A stretch of 64,000 nucleotides of DNA, from positions 248,001 to 312,000 of the forward strand of contig WGMG01000004.1 in NCBI GenBank assembly GCA_016125185.1. The letters run 5' to 3'. Both the position numbers and the translations under genes were made by a program. Every line of letters starts with the position of its first letter. Position 1 is the first letter of the stretch. Below the pieces are notes generated by a model. The model searched no databases, had not been told where the DNA came from, and saw only the letters and a program-made list of their open reading frames with translations. Shown in pieces: positions 36,304-46,300 of this stretch. Origin of the DNA: Armatimonadota bacterium. Its GTDB lineage: Bacteria > Armatimonadota > Fimbriimonadia > Fimbriimonadales > Fimbriimonadaceae.

Positions 36304-36319
36304 GTACTTCGCGAAGTAC
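36304..36319 (+). promoter_or_regulatory. Perfect 16-bp palindrome before sheath ribosome binding site
   Basis: GTACTTCGCGAAGTAC is a perfect inverted repeat ending 2 bp before GGAGA (36322-36326), the ribosome binding site of the sheath gene. It could be a dimeric regulator's operator, or an RNA hairpin that affects sheath translation. Confidence 0.7.
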
Positions 36320-36330
36320 ATGGAGATTGC

Positions 36331-38064
36331 ATGCCGACTCTAACTTATCCTGGTGTTTATCCTGTGGAAGTCCCCAGCGGCTTGGCGACCATTGTTGGCG
36401 CACCTACGTCTAGGGCGGCCTTCATTGGGCGAGCAGCTAAGGGCCAAACAAATCTCGCCACTTTGATCACCAGCTTCGCCGATTTCGAGCGCTTTTTCGG
36501 CGGGCTCGCTTCGTTTAGCTCGATGAGCTTTGCCGTTCGGGATTTCTTCCTCAATGGCGGGTCGGAATGTGTGTGTGTCCGACTGTACAAGGGATCAGGA
36601 ACGACCATCGTTCCTCTCAAGCTCTTCACGACCATCACCTCTGTCCCGGCGGACTTCACGACCTTGACCGAGTACTCCGTCATCTTCCAGGCAGCGAACG
36701 AAGGCCGATGGGCAGAGGGTATTCGAATCACGATTGACAACAACGTCTCGGCCGCTTCGCTCGCCCTATTGGGTGTGGTCCAGAACAAGGCTTTCAACAT
36801 GACCGTGTTGGACCCGGTTTCCGGCGTTTCGGAGTCCTATTCGAACCTGGTTATGAATTCGACCCATGTCAACTCAGTGATCACGGTTCTGGCTAACCAG
36901 TCGGCATTGATTCGGGTTCAATCGAACGCGGCGACGGTTGATGCCGCTACGGTTCCTACCGCTGGTCTTACCGACAAGCTGTCGCTCTGCGAGAGTCTGA
37001 CCAGTATTACGAAGAACGACGGTTCCATCTCGGAATCGACGCGCACCACTCGCCTTAGCGCGATCGCCACGGCCCAGGCTGGCTACGTGACGGAGCGGGT
37101 CGCTAGCGACGGTTCGGACTTGGACATGTCGACCTTCCTCCCGGCCAACGCGCAACGCGACAAGAAGGGTTTATACGCCTTCGAGCAGGTCGATATTTTC
37201 AACATCCTCTGCATCCCGCCATACAAGGCAACCAGTTCGGTGCCCAACCAGGATGTGGATGTATCGCTGGTCAGCGTGGCCGCGGACTATTGCGTCCAGC
37301 GGTTTGCGTTCCTGATTCTCGATGCGCCGTCGGCGTGGACGATGCCCAACGGTAGCAGTTCGGCCGGCGTGGTGGAAGGCATGAACAATGCAACCGACCA
37401 ACTCGGCACGCGATCAGACCATGCGGCGGTGTTCTGGCCGAGGCTGAAGCAACCGAACCCGTTTAAGAACAACATGTCCGAGAATTTCTCGGTCGTTGGC
37501 GCGGTCGCCGGTGTCTTTGCTCGAACGGACTCCGAAAGAGGCGTCTGGGTCGCTCCAGCGGGGCTTCATGCGGTGTTCAACAACGTTCCCGACCTGGCCT
37601 ACAACATGACGAACGGTGAGCAGGGTCTGCTCAATCCGATTGCGGTCAATGGTCTACGGATCAAGATTCCCACCGGACGGGTCGTTTTTGGCTGCCGCAC
37701 GTTGGCGGGCGATGATCGCGTAGTTTCGGACTACAAGCAGGTTCAAGTTCGCAGAGTCGCCCTCTTCTTGGAGCAGAGCATCACCCGCTCGATGGAGTGG
37801 GCCGTCCACCAACCCAACGAGGAGGTGACTTGGTCTCAGATTCGCCTCAGCATCGGCGCGTTCATGCGCGATCAGTTCCGCAAAGGCATGTTTGCCGGAT
37901 CGACTCCGAAGGACGCGTACTACGTGAAATGCGACTCGACGACGACCACCCAGACGGATATCAACAACGGGGTGATGAACGTCGAGGTCGGATTCAAACC
38001 CCTTAAGGCCGCCGAATTTATTGTGCTGCGGTTCAAGCAAATGATTGGAGATGTGCAGGTTTAA
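36331..38064 (+). CDS. Contractile injection system sheath protein
   Basis: 577 residues. The N-terminal PGVYPVEVPSG strand, which interlocks neighbouring subunits, and the conserved C-terminal sheath domain (VFGCRTLAGDDR, YKQVQVRRVALFLEQSITRS, EEVTWSQIRLSIGAFMRDQF, then the final VEVGFKPLKAAEFIVLRF strand) identify it as a phage-tail-like sheath of the eCIS type. Sheath subunits contract and drive the inner tube. There is one sheath gene here, where several eCIS have two or three. It is the first gene of the cluster. Confidence 0.95.
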   Translation: MPTLTYPGVYPVEVPSGLATIVGAPTSRAAFIGRAAKGQTNLATLITSFADFERFFGGLASFSSMSFAVRDFFLNGGSECVCVRLYKGSGTTIVPLKLFTTITSVPADFTTLTEYSVIFQAANEGRWAEGIRITIDNNVSAASLALLGVVQNKAFNMTVLDPVSGVSESYSNLVMNSTHVNSVITVLANQSALIRVQSNAATVDAATVPTAGLTDKLSLCESLTSITKNDGSISESTRTTRLSAIATAQAGYVTERVASDGSDLDMSTFLPANAQRDKKGLYAFEQVDIFNILCIPPYKATSSVPNQDVDVSLVSVAADYCVQRFAFLILDAPSAWTMPNGSSSAGVVEGMNNATDQLGTRSDHAAVFWPRLKQPNPFKNNMSENFSVVGAVAGVFARTDSERGVWVAPAGLHAVFNNVPDLAYNMTNGEQGLLNPIAVNGLRIKIPTGRVVFGCRTLAGDDRVVSDYKQVQVRRVALFLEQSITRSMEWAVHQPNEEVTWSQIRLSIGAFMRDQFRKGMFAGSTPKDAYYVKCDSTTTTQTDINNGVMNVEVGFKPLKAAEFIVLRFKQMIGDVQV

Positions 38065-38067
38065 GCC

Positions 38068-38586
38068 ATGGCAGAATTTACGGTAAATCAGAAGAGGTTC
38101 GACCCCTATAAGAACTTCAAATTCCGAATCAAGTGGGATGGAAATTTCGTCGCTGGCGTCAGCAAATGTTCGATGCTGAAGCGCACGACGGAAGTGGTGA
38201 AGCACCGCTCTGGCGGGGACCCCAGTACCAGCCGAAAGAGCCCTGGGCGAACCGAATTTGAGGCGGTGACCCTTGAGCGGGGCGTGACCCACGACCGGGC
38301 GTTCCAGCAATGGGCGGCCAAGGTGTGGAACTTTGGGGGAGGCCCCGGCGCAGAGTCGTCGCTGGCCGATTTTCGCAAGGATATCACCATTGAGGTTTAC
38401 AACGAAGCGGGCCAAAAGGTCATCGCCTACAAACTGCTTCGCTGTTGGGTTTCGGAGTACCACGCGCTTCCCGATTTGGATGCGAACGCCAATGCCATCG
38501 CCATCGAGTCGATCAAGATCGAAAACGAAGGATTCGAGATGGATACGGATGTAGTGGAACCGTCTGAGCCGACCCTCAGCCTGTAA
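38068..38586 (+). CDS. CIS inner tube protein (gp19-like)
   Basis: 172 residues, 3 bp after the sheath stop. The sequence has the tube-protein pattern: DPYKNFKFRIKWDGNFVAGV near the start, VVKHRSGGDPSTSRKSPGRT loop, EFEAVTLERGVTHD and the closing IESIKIENEGFEMD strand. Stacked hexamers form the tube inside the sheath. Only one copy of this type is present; many eCIS have a second copy to start the tube at the baseplate. Confidence 0.94.
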   Translation: MAEFTVNQKRFDPYKNFKFRIKWDGNFVAGVSKCSMLKRTTEVVKHRSGGDPSTSRKSPGRTEFEAVTLERGVTHDRAFQQWAAKVWNFGGGPGAESSLADFRKDITIEVYNEAGQKVIAYKLLRCWVSEYHALPDLDANANAIAIESIKIENEGFEMDTDVVEPSEPTLSL

Positions 38587-38605
38587 TCGACGCCGATTCG
38601 CGCGT

Positions 38606-39310
38606 ATGAAGGAAGCCGCTTTGCTCGACCTATGGGAACGGTCTGCCGGTAAGTCGCCGGTGGAGCGTTCCCTGGTGCTGGCCTCATTCGAGGGGCCGGT
38701 CGAGAGCGGCGCGTCTCTGGGGCGGGTGGCTGGCCATGTGCTGGACCTGCGGTCGCGGTTGTTCGGGCGGCGATTTGAACTCATGTCGGCTTGCCCGGAA
38801 TGTGGTGAGCCGGCAGAGGTCGAATTCTCGGAGGACCAACTGCCGACGCCGACATCCGAGGATCAGACGGTCGAGGTGGCGATGGACGGCTACCGAGTCT
38901 TGGCCCGTCCGGCGAACAGCTTGGACGTGGCCTATCTGTTGCGGTTCGATGAAGTGGAGGTAGCCGAACTGGCGCTGCGCAAGCGGTGCACACTGATGGC
39001 TGAGTATGAAGGGGTCCCGGTCGAGGTTGAAGAAGTTCCGAACACGATTTGGGCCGCGGTAGAGGACGCGCTCGACGCTTTGGACCCACTGGCGACGGCC
39101 GGTGTGAATCTGCAATGTCCAACGTGCAGTACCGAGTGGCGAGCTCAGTTCGATGTGACGGCGATTGTCTACCGAGAGCTTTCGATCCACGCTCGGGGAA
39201 TCCTCGGCCAGGTGGATGCCCTCGCTCGGGCGTACGGCTGGACGGAGGATGCGGTGCTCGCATTGAGCCCGGCCCGGCGGCGGTCATATCTGGACATGGT
39301 GAAGGCATGA
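38606..39310 (+). CDS. eCIS zinc-binding protein, T4 gp51-like assembly chaperone type
   Basis: 234 residues. Two CxxC pairs, C63-PE-C66 and C171-PT-C174, suggest one zinc site joining distant parts. Spacing, length and place (after the tube gene) match eCIS proteins often labelled baseplate hub assembly chaperone. The C-terminus (ILGQVDALARAYGWTEDAVL, SPARRRSYLDMV) is the most typical segment, recurring in tail assembly chaperone families. It probably assists assembly and is not in the final particle. Family assignment is from recall. Confidence 0.7.
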   Translation: MKEAALLDLWERSAGKSPVERSLVLASFEGPVESGASLGRVAGHVLDLRSRLFGRRFELMSACPECGEPAEVEFSEDQLPTPTSEDQTVEVAMDGYRVLARPANSLDVAYLLRFDEVEVAELALRKRCTLMAEYEGVPVEVEEVPNTIWAAVEDALDALDPLATAGVNLQCPTCSTEWRAQFDVTAIVYRELSIHARGILGQVDALARAYGWTEDAVLALSPARRRSYLDMVKA

Positions 39311-40011
39311 GCCGATACTTCCGCGACATCGCAACGCGCGCTCTGGGCCTGGCTCAAATACTTTCTTCAACGGCCTTCTTCTTCCGCGATGAACCGGATA
39401 CGCCGGACGCGGAGGAATTCGTTGAGGATGACAGCGAGACTGGGCGTCCGGGCGACCGGATCGTCGAGCGGCAGATCGAGCGTGACCACATCATTAAGAG
39501 CGAATCTGAGCGAGTCGAAATTCAGCGGACTCATTCCGAGTCGCACTTGCAAACGGAAGCCACGACGAACCTTGAGAGGGAAGTCGTCAATCGGGAGCCG
39601 GGCGAGACCGTGATTCGTGAGACGGCACCGGGACCAGAGGTTCGCCATCGGGAGACCCTGCGCGAACTGTTGCGGGAAGCGAACCGAGAAACGGTGGAGC
39701 GCATCCACATTCAAACTCAGCGGCTGGAACGGCTGAGCCGGGAAACACAGACCCAGATCGAGCGGACGGCGGAGCGTGAAATCCGCCACGCGGACCGAAT
39801 CGAGCGGTTACGGACCGAGGTTCGGGCCGAAATGGAGGCGGCGACCATACCGGCACCAGCGCCCGAGTCGGTGGTCAACATCAGCATTGGCCGCATCGAA
39901 GTGCGGTCAAACGCCCCGTCTTCGCGCACGACGCCTGCCTCCGAACCAGCACCGAAACGGGCGATTTCGTTGGACGATTATTTGCGTGAGCGCAGCGGAG
40001 GCAACCGATGA
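39307..40011 (+). CDS. Charged coiled-coil CIS protein
   Basis: 234 residues from the ATG at 39307, which overlaps the previous stop (ATGA). After a hydrophobic start (ALGLAQILSSTAFFF) residues about 50-185 are almost all Glu, Arg, Thr, Ile and Leu in helix-forming order (RERIH-, LERLSRETQTQIERTAEREI). A NISIGRIEVRS segment near 200 recurs, as I recall, in short proteins of other eCIS loci. It is the only long helical protein among the structural genes, so it is a tape-measure candidate by elimination. Role unproven. Confidence 0.72.
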   Translation: MSRYFRDIATRALGLAQILSSTAFFFRDEPDTPDAEEFVEDDSETGRPGDRIVERQIERDHIIKSESERVEIQRTHSESHLQTEATTNLEREVVNREPGETVIRETAPGPEVRHRETLRELLREANRETVERIHIQTQRLERLSRETQTQIERTAEREIRHADRIERLRTEVRAEMEAATIPAPAPESVVNISIGRIEVRSNAPSSRTTPASEPAPKRAISLDDYLRERSGGNR

Positions 40012-41228
40012 GCAATCAACTGGCATTCGCGACGGTCAGCTTCGTGCTTCAGCAACGGTTGAACCAGGTGGTGGGGTCGGACGTGTCGTCGGCGACCGCG
40101 ACCAACACGCGACCAGACGGCACCGGCGCGTCGCCGTTGCCCGCGCCTGGGGTCAACATCTATCTGCTTCAGGCGACTTATAACGGGCCGATGTCGGACC
40201 CGTTCTTGCCGACGATGTCGGCGGATGCCACCCGCGTCGCTCGTCCGGTGGGGGCGTTCGACCTGACCTACATGTTCACATTCCACGGCGACGACTCGAA
40301 GTGGGAGCCGCAACGCGTGCAGGCCAGCGTCCTGCGCCACATTCACACCAACCCGGAGATTGGCAAGGACACGATTCGGTCGTTGATCTCGGCGTTGCCA
40401 GGCACCCACGCGCTCAAGAAGAGCGATTTGGCCGACCAATTTGAGAACGTGAAGCTGACGCCGGCGAAAATGACGCTGGACGATCTATCCAAGATTTGGT
40501 CGGTTTTCTTCCAAAAGCCGTACGCTCTGACCAGCATTTACTACGCGTCCGTAGTGCTGTTGGAATCGGATATTTCCACCGAGGCATCGCTCCCGATTCT
40601 GAAAGTGGTGGGCGATGTGACGGTGATGTCGGACGTACGGATCGACTCGATCGACCCGCCGATGGCTTCGGTTGCCGCAGGCACCAAGATCGTGCTGACC
40701 GGCATCAACCTACTTGGCGACAACTTTGTGTACCAGGTTGGCGGGGTCGATGCAACGGTGGATTTGGCGAACTCGACTTCGAGTTCGGTAACGGTATCCC
40801 TGGGGGGCGGATTGCTGTCGGGACCGGCGACGGTCGTGGTCCAAAAGCCGAGCCCGTTTGGCGCGGGGCACGTCGGCGCGAACTCCAATGTGGCGACGGT
40901 TCAGCTTTTCCCGGCCGTCAATACCATCTCGTTCACACCCGCGGCGGGCCCAACTCCCGCCCAATTTGACGTGACGTTGACGCCGAATGTCGAATTGGCG
41001 CAGACGGCGGCGCTGGTGCTCAACCGACTGACTCCGCCCTCGGCGGGCAAGCCGTGGTCGTACCTTCTGCCTGCTACTCCACGAAGCGCGGCTACCGGTT
41101 CTTTGAACTTTGTCTCGCTTGGCGTCGAGGCGGGCGACTACCTGTACCGGGTCCGAATCGACGGCGTCGACACGCCGCTTTCGTTCAATGGAACCTCCTA
41201 CGATGGGCCCAAGGTGACGGTGACATGA
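40008..41228 (+). CDS. DUF4255 (Pvc16-like) CIS cap/terminator protein with IPT/TIG domain
   Basis: 406 residues; CGGAGG precedes the ATG, which overlaps the previous stop. The first 190 residues match DUF4255 (ATVSFVLQQRLNQVV, GVNIYLLQATYNGP, DLTYMFTFHGDDSKWEPQR, DLSKIWSVFFQKPYALTSIY). In eCIS this protein caps the end of the tube and sheath. Residues about 210-295 are an IPT/TIG-like Ig fold (IDSIDPPMASVAAGTKIVLTG) and a second Ig-like domain follows. These additions are longer than the minimal cap and may decorate the particle end. Confidence 0.9.
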   Translation: MSNQLAFATVSFVLQQRLNQVVGSDVSSATATNTRPDGTGASPLPAPGVNIYLLQATYNGPMSDPFLPTMSADATRVARPVGAFDLTYMFTFHGDDSKWEPQRVQASVLRHIHTNPEIGKDTIRSLISALPGTHALKKSDLADQFENVKLTPAKMTLDDLSKIWSVFFQKPYALTSIYYASVVLLESDISTEASLPILKVVGDVTVMSDVRIDSIDPPMASVAAGTKIVLTGINLLGDNFVYQVGGVDATVDLANSTSSSVTVSLGGGLLSGPATVVVQKPSPFGAGHVGANSNVATVQLFPAVNTISFTPAAGPTPAQFDVTLTPNVELAQTAALVLNRLTPPSAGKPWSYLLPATPRSAATGSLNFVSLGVEAGDYLYRVRIDGVDTPLSFNGTSYDGPKVTVT

Positions 41229-43132
41229 TCTCGAGCGCACAGTGGCAACAAGCGAACCAGGAGTTCATCGAAATCGCGCTGGAGCGCGTGCGGTTCCGGC
41301 TGGCCCTGATGGCGGGCACGGACGAGAATCTGCTGGCTGAAGACATCGCGGTTTTGGATCGTCGGCTGGTTGCGGCTACCGAGCGGATGCCTGCGCCAAG
41401 CGCCTTCCATCAATTGTGCGAGTCGTTCCGCTTGACCGATTTCGAGGCGGAACTTGTGCTTCTGTGCGCAGCGATGGAGACGTTGCCCCGCTTCGGCGAC
41501 CTGTGTGCCGCGTGTCAGGGCGATCCATTGCTGACGTTCCCGACGTTCGGCCTGGCGATGGCAGCGTTACCCAATCCGTCGTGGGTGGCCGTCTCCCCGG
41601 CGGGCGTACTTCGAAAGCTCCGGCTGATCGAAGTTGAGGGTGGACTCTCGTTGGTGCGGAACCGAATCCGCATCTCGGAGCGGCTCTTGCACTTCCTGCT
41701 TGGGCTGGACATTTTGGAGCCGTCGCTTCCGTTCATCACTCGATGCGAGCCGGTCGATACGCCCGCCTCGGCGATGGCTTTGCGCCTGCGCGATGTGACG
41801 ATGGCATGGGTTGGGCATCGGGCGCGAACCATGCAGATCGTGGGACAAAACGCGGAGCGATGCTTCGTCGAGGCGTGCCAGTGCATCGGTCTTCAACCCT
41901 TCCGCGTGGATGCCGTGAACCTGCCCGAGCCGATCGAAGAGTTTGCCGACGTTTGGGCCCGGGAAGCATTGCTGACGACCGGCGCGCTACTGGTCACCAA
42001 CCCAGAAGCGAACCTGCCCGCCGTGACCAAACTGGCGGCGCGGGCCAATTTCCCGCTTTACCTGGCTACGTCGGAGCGGGTGGACTTGCCGGACACGGTC
42101 GATACCTATCTTGATCCCGCGCCGACTGCCGAAGTGACCGACCTCTGGGCGCGGGCTCTGGGCGATAAGGCTGGACCTCTGCTGGGTGAGTTGGAAATTC
42201 TTTCCGAGACGTTCCGGCTAAACCCTGATCAGATTCAGGGCATCGCTGACTTGGCGGGTGGGGCCCCGGATGTGAAGGCCGCCCTGTGGGATGGTTGCCG
42301 AGCCGCGACACGTCGCCGGTTGGATCAGATCGCCCACCGGATTCAGTCGCAGATGCGGTGGGCGGACCTCGTGGTCGCCGACGACACGAAGGCGGTTTTG
42401 ACCGATATCGCCTCCCATGTGCGCAACCGAAGTCGGGTCTATGGCGAGTGGGGATTCGGTGAGCGAAACGTGCGCGGGCTTGGCATCAGCGCGCTGTTCG
42501 CAGGTCCCAGCGGCACGGGAAAGACCCTCGCGGCAGAGGTCATCGCGGGCGAGTTGAATCTGGACCTGTACGTCATCGACCTCAGCCAGTTGGTAAGCAA
42601 GTACATCGGCGAAACCGAGAAGAATCTGCGCCGGGTGTTCCAGGCCGCCGAGGGCGCGGGAGCCGTGCTGGTGTTCGACGAAGCGGACGCGGTGTTCGGT
42701 CAGCGAAGCGAGGTGCGGGACAGCCACGACCGGTACGCCAACATGGAGGTGAGCTACCTGCTTCAACTGACGGAGTCGTACCGAGGGCTGGTCATCCTCA
42801 CCACCAATATGCGCCAGTCGCTGGATCAGGCCTTCATGCGCCGCATCCGGTTTGTGGCCCATTTCGCCTTTCCCGAGTACGCCCAGCGCCGGGCGATGTG
42901 GGAGCGCGCCTTCCCGGAGCGAGTGCCGATGACCGAGCTGGACTACGACGCACTGGCCAAGCTGAACCTGACCGGTGGCAACATCCGAAGCATCGCCATC
43001 AATGCCGCTTTTCGAGCCGCAGCCGAGGGAACGCCGGTGACGATGGGGCAAATCGCCATCGCCGCACGGGCCGAATTCGCCAAGCACGACCGACCAGTGC
43101 CGGAGCACGAGCTATCGGGGGACGGATGGTAA
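41225..43132 (+). CDS. CIS-associated AAA+ ATPase (Pvc15-like)
   Basis: 635 residues from the ATG at 41225, overlapping the DUF4255 stop. The N-terminal 380 residues include a degenerate winged-helix/ATPase-like part seen in eCIS ATPases. The C-terminal AAA+ module has Walker A GPSGTGKT (427-434), pore-like SKYIGETEKN, Walker B VLVFDEADA (481-489) and an FMRRIRF arginine-finger region. These ATPases are part of every complete eCIS and are thought to load effectors or remodel the particle in the producer cell. Confidence 0.95.
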   Translation: MISSAQWQQANQEFIEIALERVRFRLALMAGTDENLLAEDIAVLDRRLVAATERMPAPSAFHQLCESFRLTDFEAELVLLCAAMETLPRFGDLCAACQGDPLLTFPTFGLAMAALPNPSWVAVSPAGVLRKLRLIEVEGGLSLVRNRIRISERLLHFLLGLDILEPSLPFITRCEPVDTPASAMALRLRDVTMAWVGHRARTMQIVGQNAERCFVEACQCIGLQPFRVDAVNLPEPIEEFADVWAREALLTTGALLVTNPEANLPAVTKLAARANFPLYLATSERVDLPDTVDTYLDPAPTAEVTDLWARALGDKAGPLLGELEILSETFRLNPDQIQGIADLAGGAPDVKAALWDGCRAATRRRLDQIAHRIQSQMRWADLVVADDTKAVLTDIASHVRNRSRVYGEWGFGERNVRGLGISALFAGPSGTGKTLAAEVIAGELNLDLYVIDLSQLVSKYIGETEKNLRRVFQAAEGAGAVLVFDEADAVFGQRSEVRDSHDRYANMEVSYLLQLTESYRGLVILTTNMRQSLDQAFMRRIRFVAHFAFPEYAQRRAMWERAFPERVPMTELDYDALAKLNLTGGNIRSIAINAAFRAAAEGTPVTMGQIAIAARAEFAKHDRPVPEHELSGDGW

Positions 43133-43359
43133 ACCTGCACATCGACCGCATCGTGGTCCACGCCGACGGCAACGTATCGCCGCTGGAGCTTCGCCGACGA
43201 GTCGAAGAGGCACTCAAGAAGGAATTGGCCACCCGAGGACTGGATGGGCAAGACCAGCCCTCGCGAGCAGAGTCCTCTCGGGTGGTTTCCGTGGACCGGC
43301 GGCTGTCCTTGGCCGACGCCATTTCGGCGGCTTGTTTGGAGGTGGTCGATGGCCGATAA
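43126..43359 (+). CDS. Small conserved-type CIS protein, 77 residues
   Basis: ATG at 43126 lies inside the end of the ATPase gene (7-bp overlap). The protein begins MVNLHIDRIVVHADGN, then a helix (ELRRRVEEALKKELATRG) and ends with SLADAISAACLEVVDGR. Small proteins with an HIDRIVV-type first strand sit at this position in other eCIS loci as far as I recall. Function unknown; an adaptor between ATPase and cargo is possible because it overlaps both genes. Confidence 0.75.
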   Translation: MVNLHIDRIVVHADGNVSPLELRRRVEEALKKELATRGLDGQDQPSRAESSRVVSVDRRLSLADAISAACLEVVDGR

Positions 43360-46300
43360 AGCTCCTGCAACCGCCACGGCGACCCCCGCTGCGAGCTTGA
43401 CGAAGGTGCCACGACCGATGATTCAGCGCAAGTGCGCGTGCGGAGGGACGGTTGGCCCTTCTGGGATGTGCGCCGAGTGCGAAAAGAAGCAGAAAGAAAA
43501 GGGCAAGATTCAGCGCAAAGGGGCGGGCTCAGTGGCCTCGATCCCGTCGTCGGTCGGTTCGGTTTTGGGTGGCGTTGGTCAGCCTTTGGACGCGGGCACT
43601 CGGTCGTCGATGGAGTCGCGATTTGGCACCAGCCTGGGGGCGGTCCGGGTTCATACCGACTCGCGGGCGGCGGAGTCGGCTCGCTCGTTGAACGCCCAGG
43701 CGTACACGGTCGGGAACAACATTGTTTTTGATCACGGCCAGTACAGCCCGACCAGCGCGGGCGGCTCGCGGCTGTTGGCGCACGAGCTGGCCCACACGAT
43801 CCAGCAGGGCGGATTGCAGACCAAGAGCTATAGTGACCTCTCGGTTTCTCCGTCCAACTCGCCGCTAGAGATCGAGGCGGATCGCGCCGCCGAAGCGGTG
43901 ACGTCGGGCTTTGCCGCACCGGCGCTCTCGAAGGTGAACACGCCGGTCGTCTCGCGGGCAACGCCCAACACGACCTCGACGACGGTGACGCCAACCCCGA
44001 CTCCGCCCGCAGTGGTGCCAACCACGCCGACGCCTAGCCCCACGCCTGCCACACCGACAGCGTCCACGTCTTCAGGTCCTTGCACCCTCACCAACGTGCC
44101 CGCCGGAGCCGACTGCGCAGCCCTCGTGGCGGCGGGAGTCAAGGCGATCATCGGAAACTCGGCTGCCAATCGAATCTTCGTATTGGATGACTTCCCGCTC
44201 AATCAAAACAAGGGCGAGGTGGCGGTGAAGCTATACGAGCAGTTGGCGCAGGCGGGGCAGTTGATCGCGGTGATGAACACGTCGGGCACGGGCGGAAGCA
44301 CGGCGTTGAAGCAAGGCCGCGATGACTCGGACATGCTGCGCAAGGCATGGCTCCAGAAGTATTCGTGGACGTCGGTCACTGGGCCATCCAACTGGCAGAA
44401 GCTGAGTGGCGGCCCGCTCATCTCACCGTTTAAGCCGGTGCGGTTCGACAAAGTGACGTGCCACATGGACCATATCCAGGAGCTTCAGGTGGGCGGCGCG
44501 GGTAACCCATCGAACATTCAGGTTTTAGACCCCGATCCGAACATCGAAAGCGGTCGGGACATCAACTCGTTTTTGAAGCAGAAGGCCACGGATATCGTCA
44601 GCGCGCTTGGCTCGCCGACTCCGCCGACCATCTCGCTACAGTTCAAGTCGATCCAGAAGGTTGGCGCTGCGCCGCAGCTAACCCTGTCGACTGGTCAACT
44701 AAGCTGTCTGGGGGTCGAGATGGCTCTGCTGACGGGCAAGAATCCGACCGCAGGGACGGGCACAGCCGTTACGGCCAACCGAACTCAGGTGCTGCTGTAC
44801 GCAGGCGTCCAGTCGGCGTCGGCATACCTCAACAAGGGTAATCCGGTTACAGACCTTACGAACACCACAGTGCTGGAGAATCGCGGCGTGATGTTGTTGG
44901 TGCCTGGCTTCATTCTCACCAAATACACGCGGGCGGCAACGAGCTCAGGCACCGACAAGATTAACGCTGAGATCGACCCGAACAAGCTGGGTAATCGCAC
45001 CAGCCAAACCCGCATCCCGGTGACGATTTCGAGTCAGACGCCTTTCCAGTTTGATTCGGTGGCCGGTTCTCCCAGTCTTGCCGCACCAGTAACCGTCAGC
45101 GGCGCGACGCCACCTGCTCCCGCTTCGGGTCCTGCTCCGGCGGCTCCGACCGGAACCGTCACTCCCGGCCAAGCCGGAGTCGAGGCGGGCAGTGCCGCCG
45201 AGACGCGCATGATCAAGGCGAAGAAGTCGCCATCCAAGGTCGCGTTCCACTACCCGTACCTCAGCGAAGGCTCACTAAACGTCACCCCCGACGAAGAGGG
45301 TGTGCTTACCGGTACCGGAACACTCAAGCCGTCGATCCCGCTGTTGAAGGGCAAGACGCTAGACCTCACGCTCGCTCCAGACAAACTCTCGGCTGTCCTT
45401 AAGAGCGGTATGGTGGGCACAAAGCTGTTCGGGATCGGCACCATCACGGACGCCAGCCTGACCGCCGACCTTTTGCCGACTCTGGGTGCGAGCGGCAACC
45501 TTTCGATCGCCTTTGGTAGCACGGCCAAACCAATCGCCACGACCAGCCTGACCCTTTCTGCTGACCCAACGAACGGCTTCATGGCGACCGGAAAGCTGAT
45601 CGTCAACATCCCTCAGATCGACCAAGCCGAAGGCGACGTCACCTACAAAAATGGCGCCTGGTTTGGCCAAATCACGATCTCCACTTCGCAGATTCGCATT
45701 CCGATGGTGAAGAGCAGCACGCTGGTGGTGAGCTTCAGCGAAAAAGGCGTGCAGGTTGCGGGCGGGGTCGTGATGGACGTCAAAGGCAACCCGGTCAACC
45801 TCAACGCGAATCTGGTCAATGGAACATGGGTTTTCACCGGCGGGGCGACGCTGACTTTCAGTCCGTTGCGTCCAGTGCATTTGTCGTTCCGCTACGCCAA
45901 CGAAAAGCTGACCGCCGAAGGCGACACGACGTTCGGTTTTAAGGGTCTGGAGGGCAAGGTTCACGTCAAATACGACGATGGCGTGGTCACCGGCGACGGC
46001 ACGCTGAACATGAACAAGGGGCGGATGACGGGCACGATCAACGCCCACTACACCCGCAACGGCAACATCACCGCCGACGGAAAGATTTCATACAAAATCA
46101 CCGATAACCTCGTCGCCAGTGTGGGCATCGAGGTGGACGAAAAGCAGAACGTTCGGCTGACCGGCGAACTGACTTTCCCGAAGCCGATCCAACTTTTCTC
46201 CCGCATCGGAAACAACATCAATCTGTTCTCGATCCGCACCGATATTCCCATCGCTGGCATCAGTGTCGGTCCGGTGTCGATCGGCTTAGTGTTCCGAATC

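Larger units (their letters stand above)
35718..36330. other. 613-bp gene-free, AT-richer interval before the CIS locus
   Basis: No supported gene. From left to right it holds a TTTTCCC/GGGAAAA hairpin (35995-36017), a promoter (36191-36220), a half-site (36227-36236), a 6-bp hairpin followed by T (ACATGC/GCATGT, 36261-36278) and a perfect 16-bp palindrome (36304-36319) next to the sheath start. The likely leader RNA is about 100 nt. Confidence 0.6.

Noticed and set aside
37654..38784. 376-codon minus-strand frame across sheath and tube genes
   Set aside because: Shadow of three well-supported genes.
43429..43484. Zinc-knuckle-like C-x-C and C-x-x-C cluster read as a separate small gene
   Set aside because: It is in frame with and part of the DUF4157 protein N-terminus.
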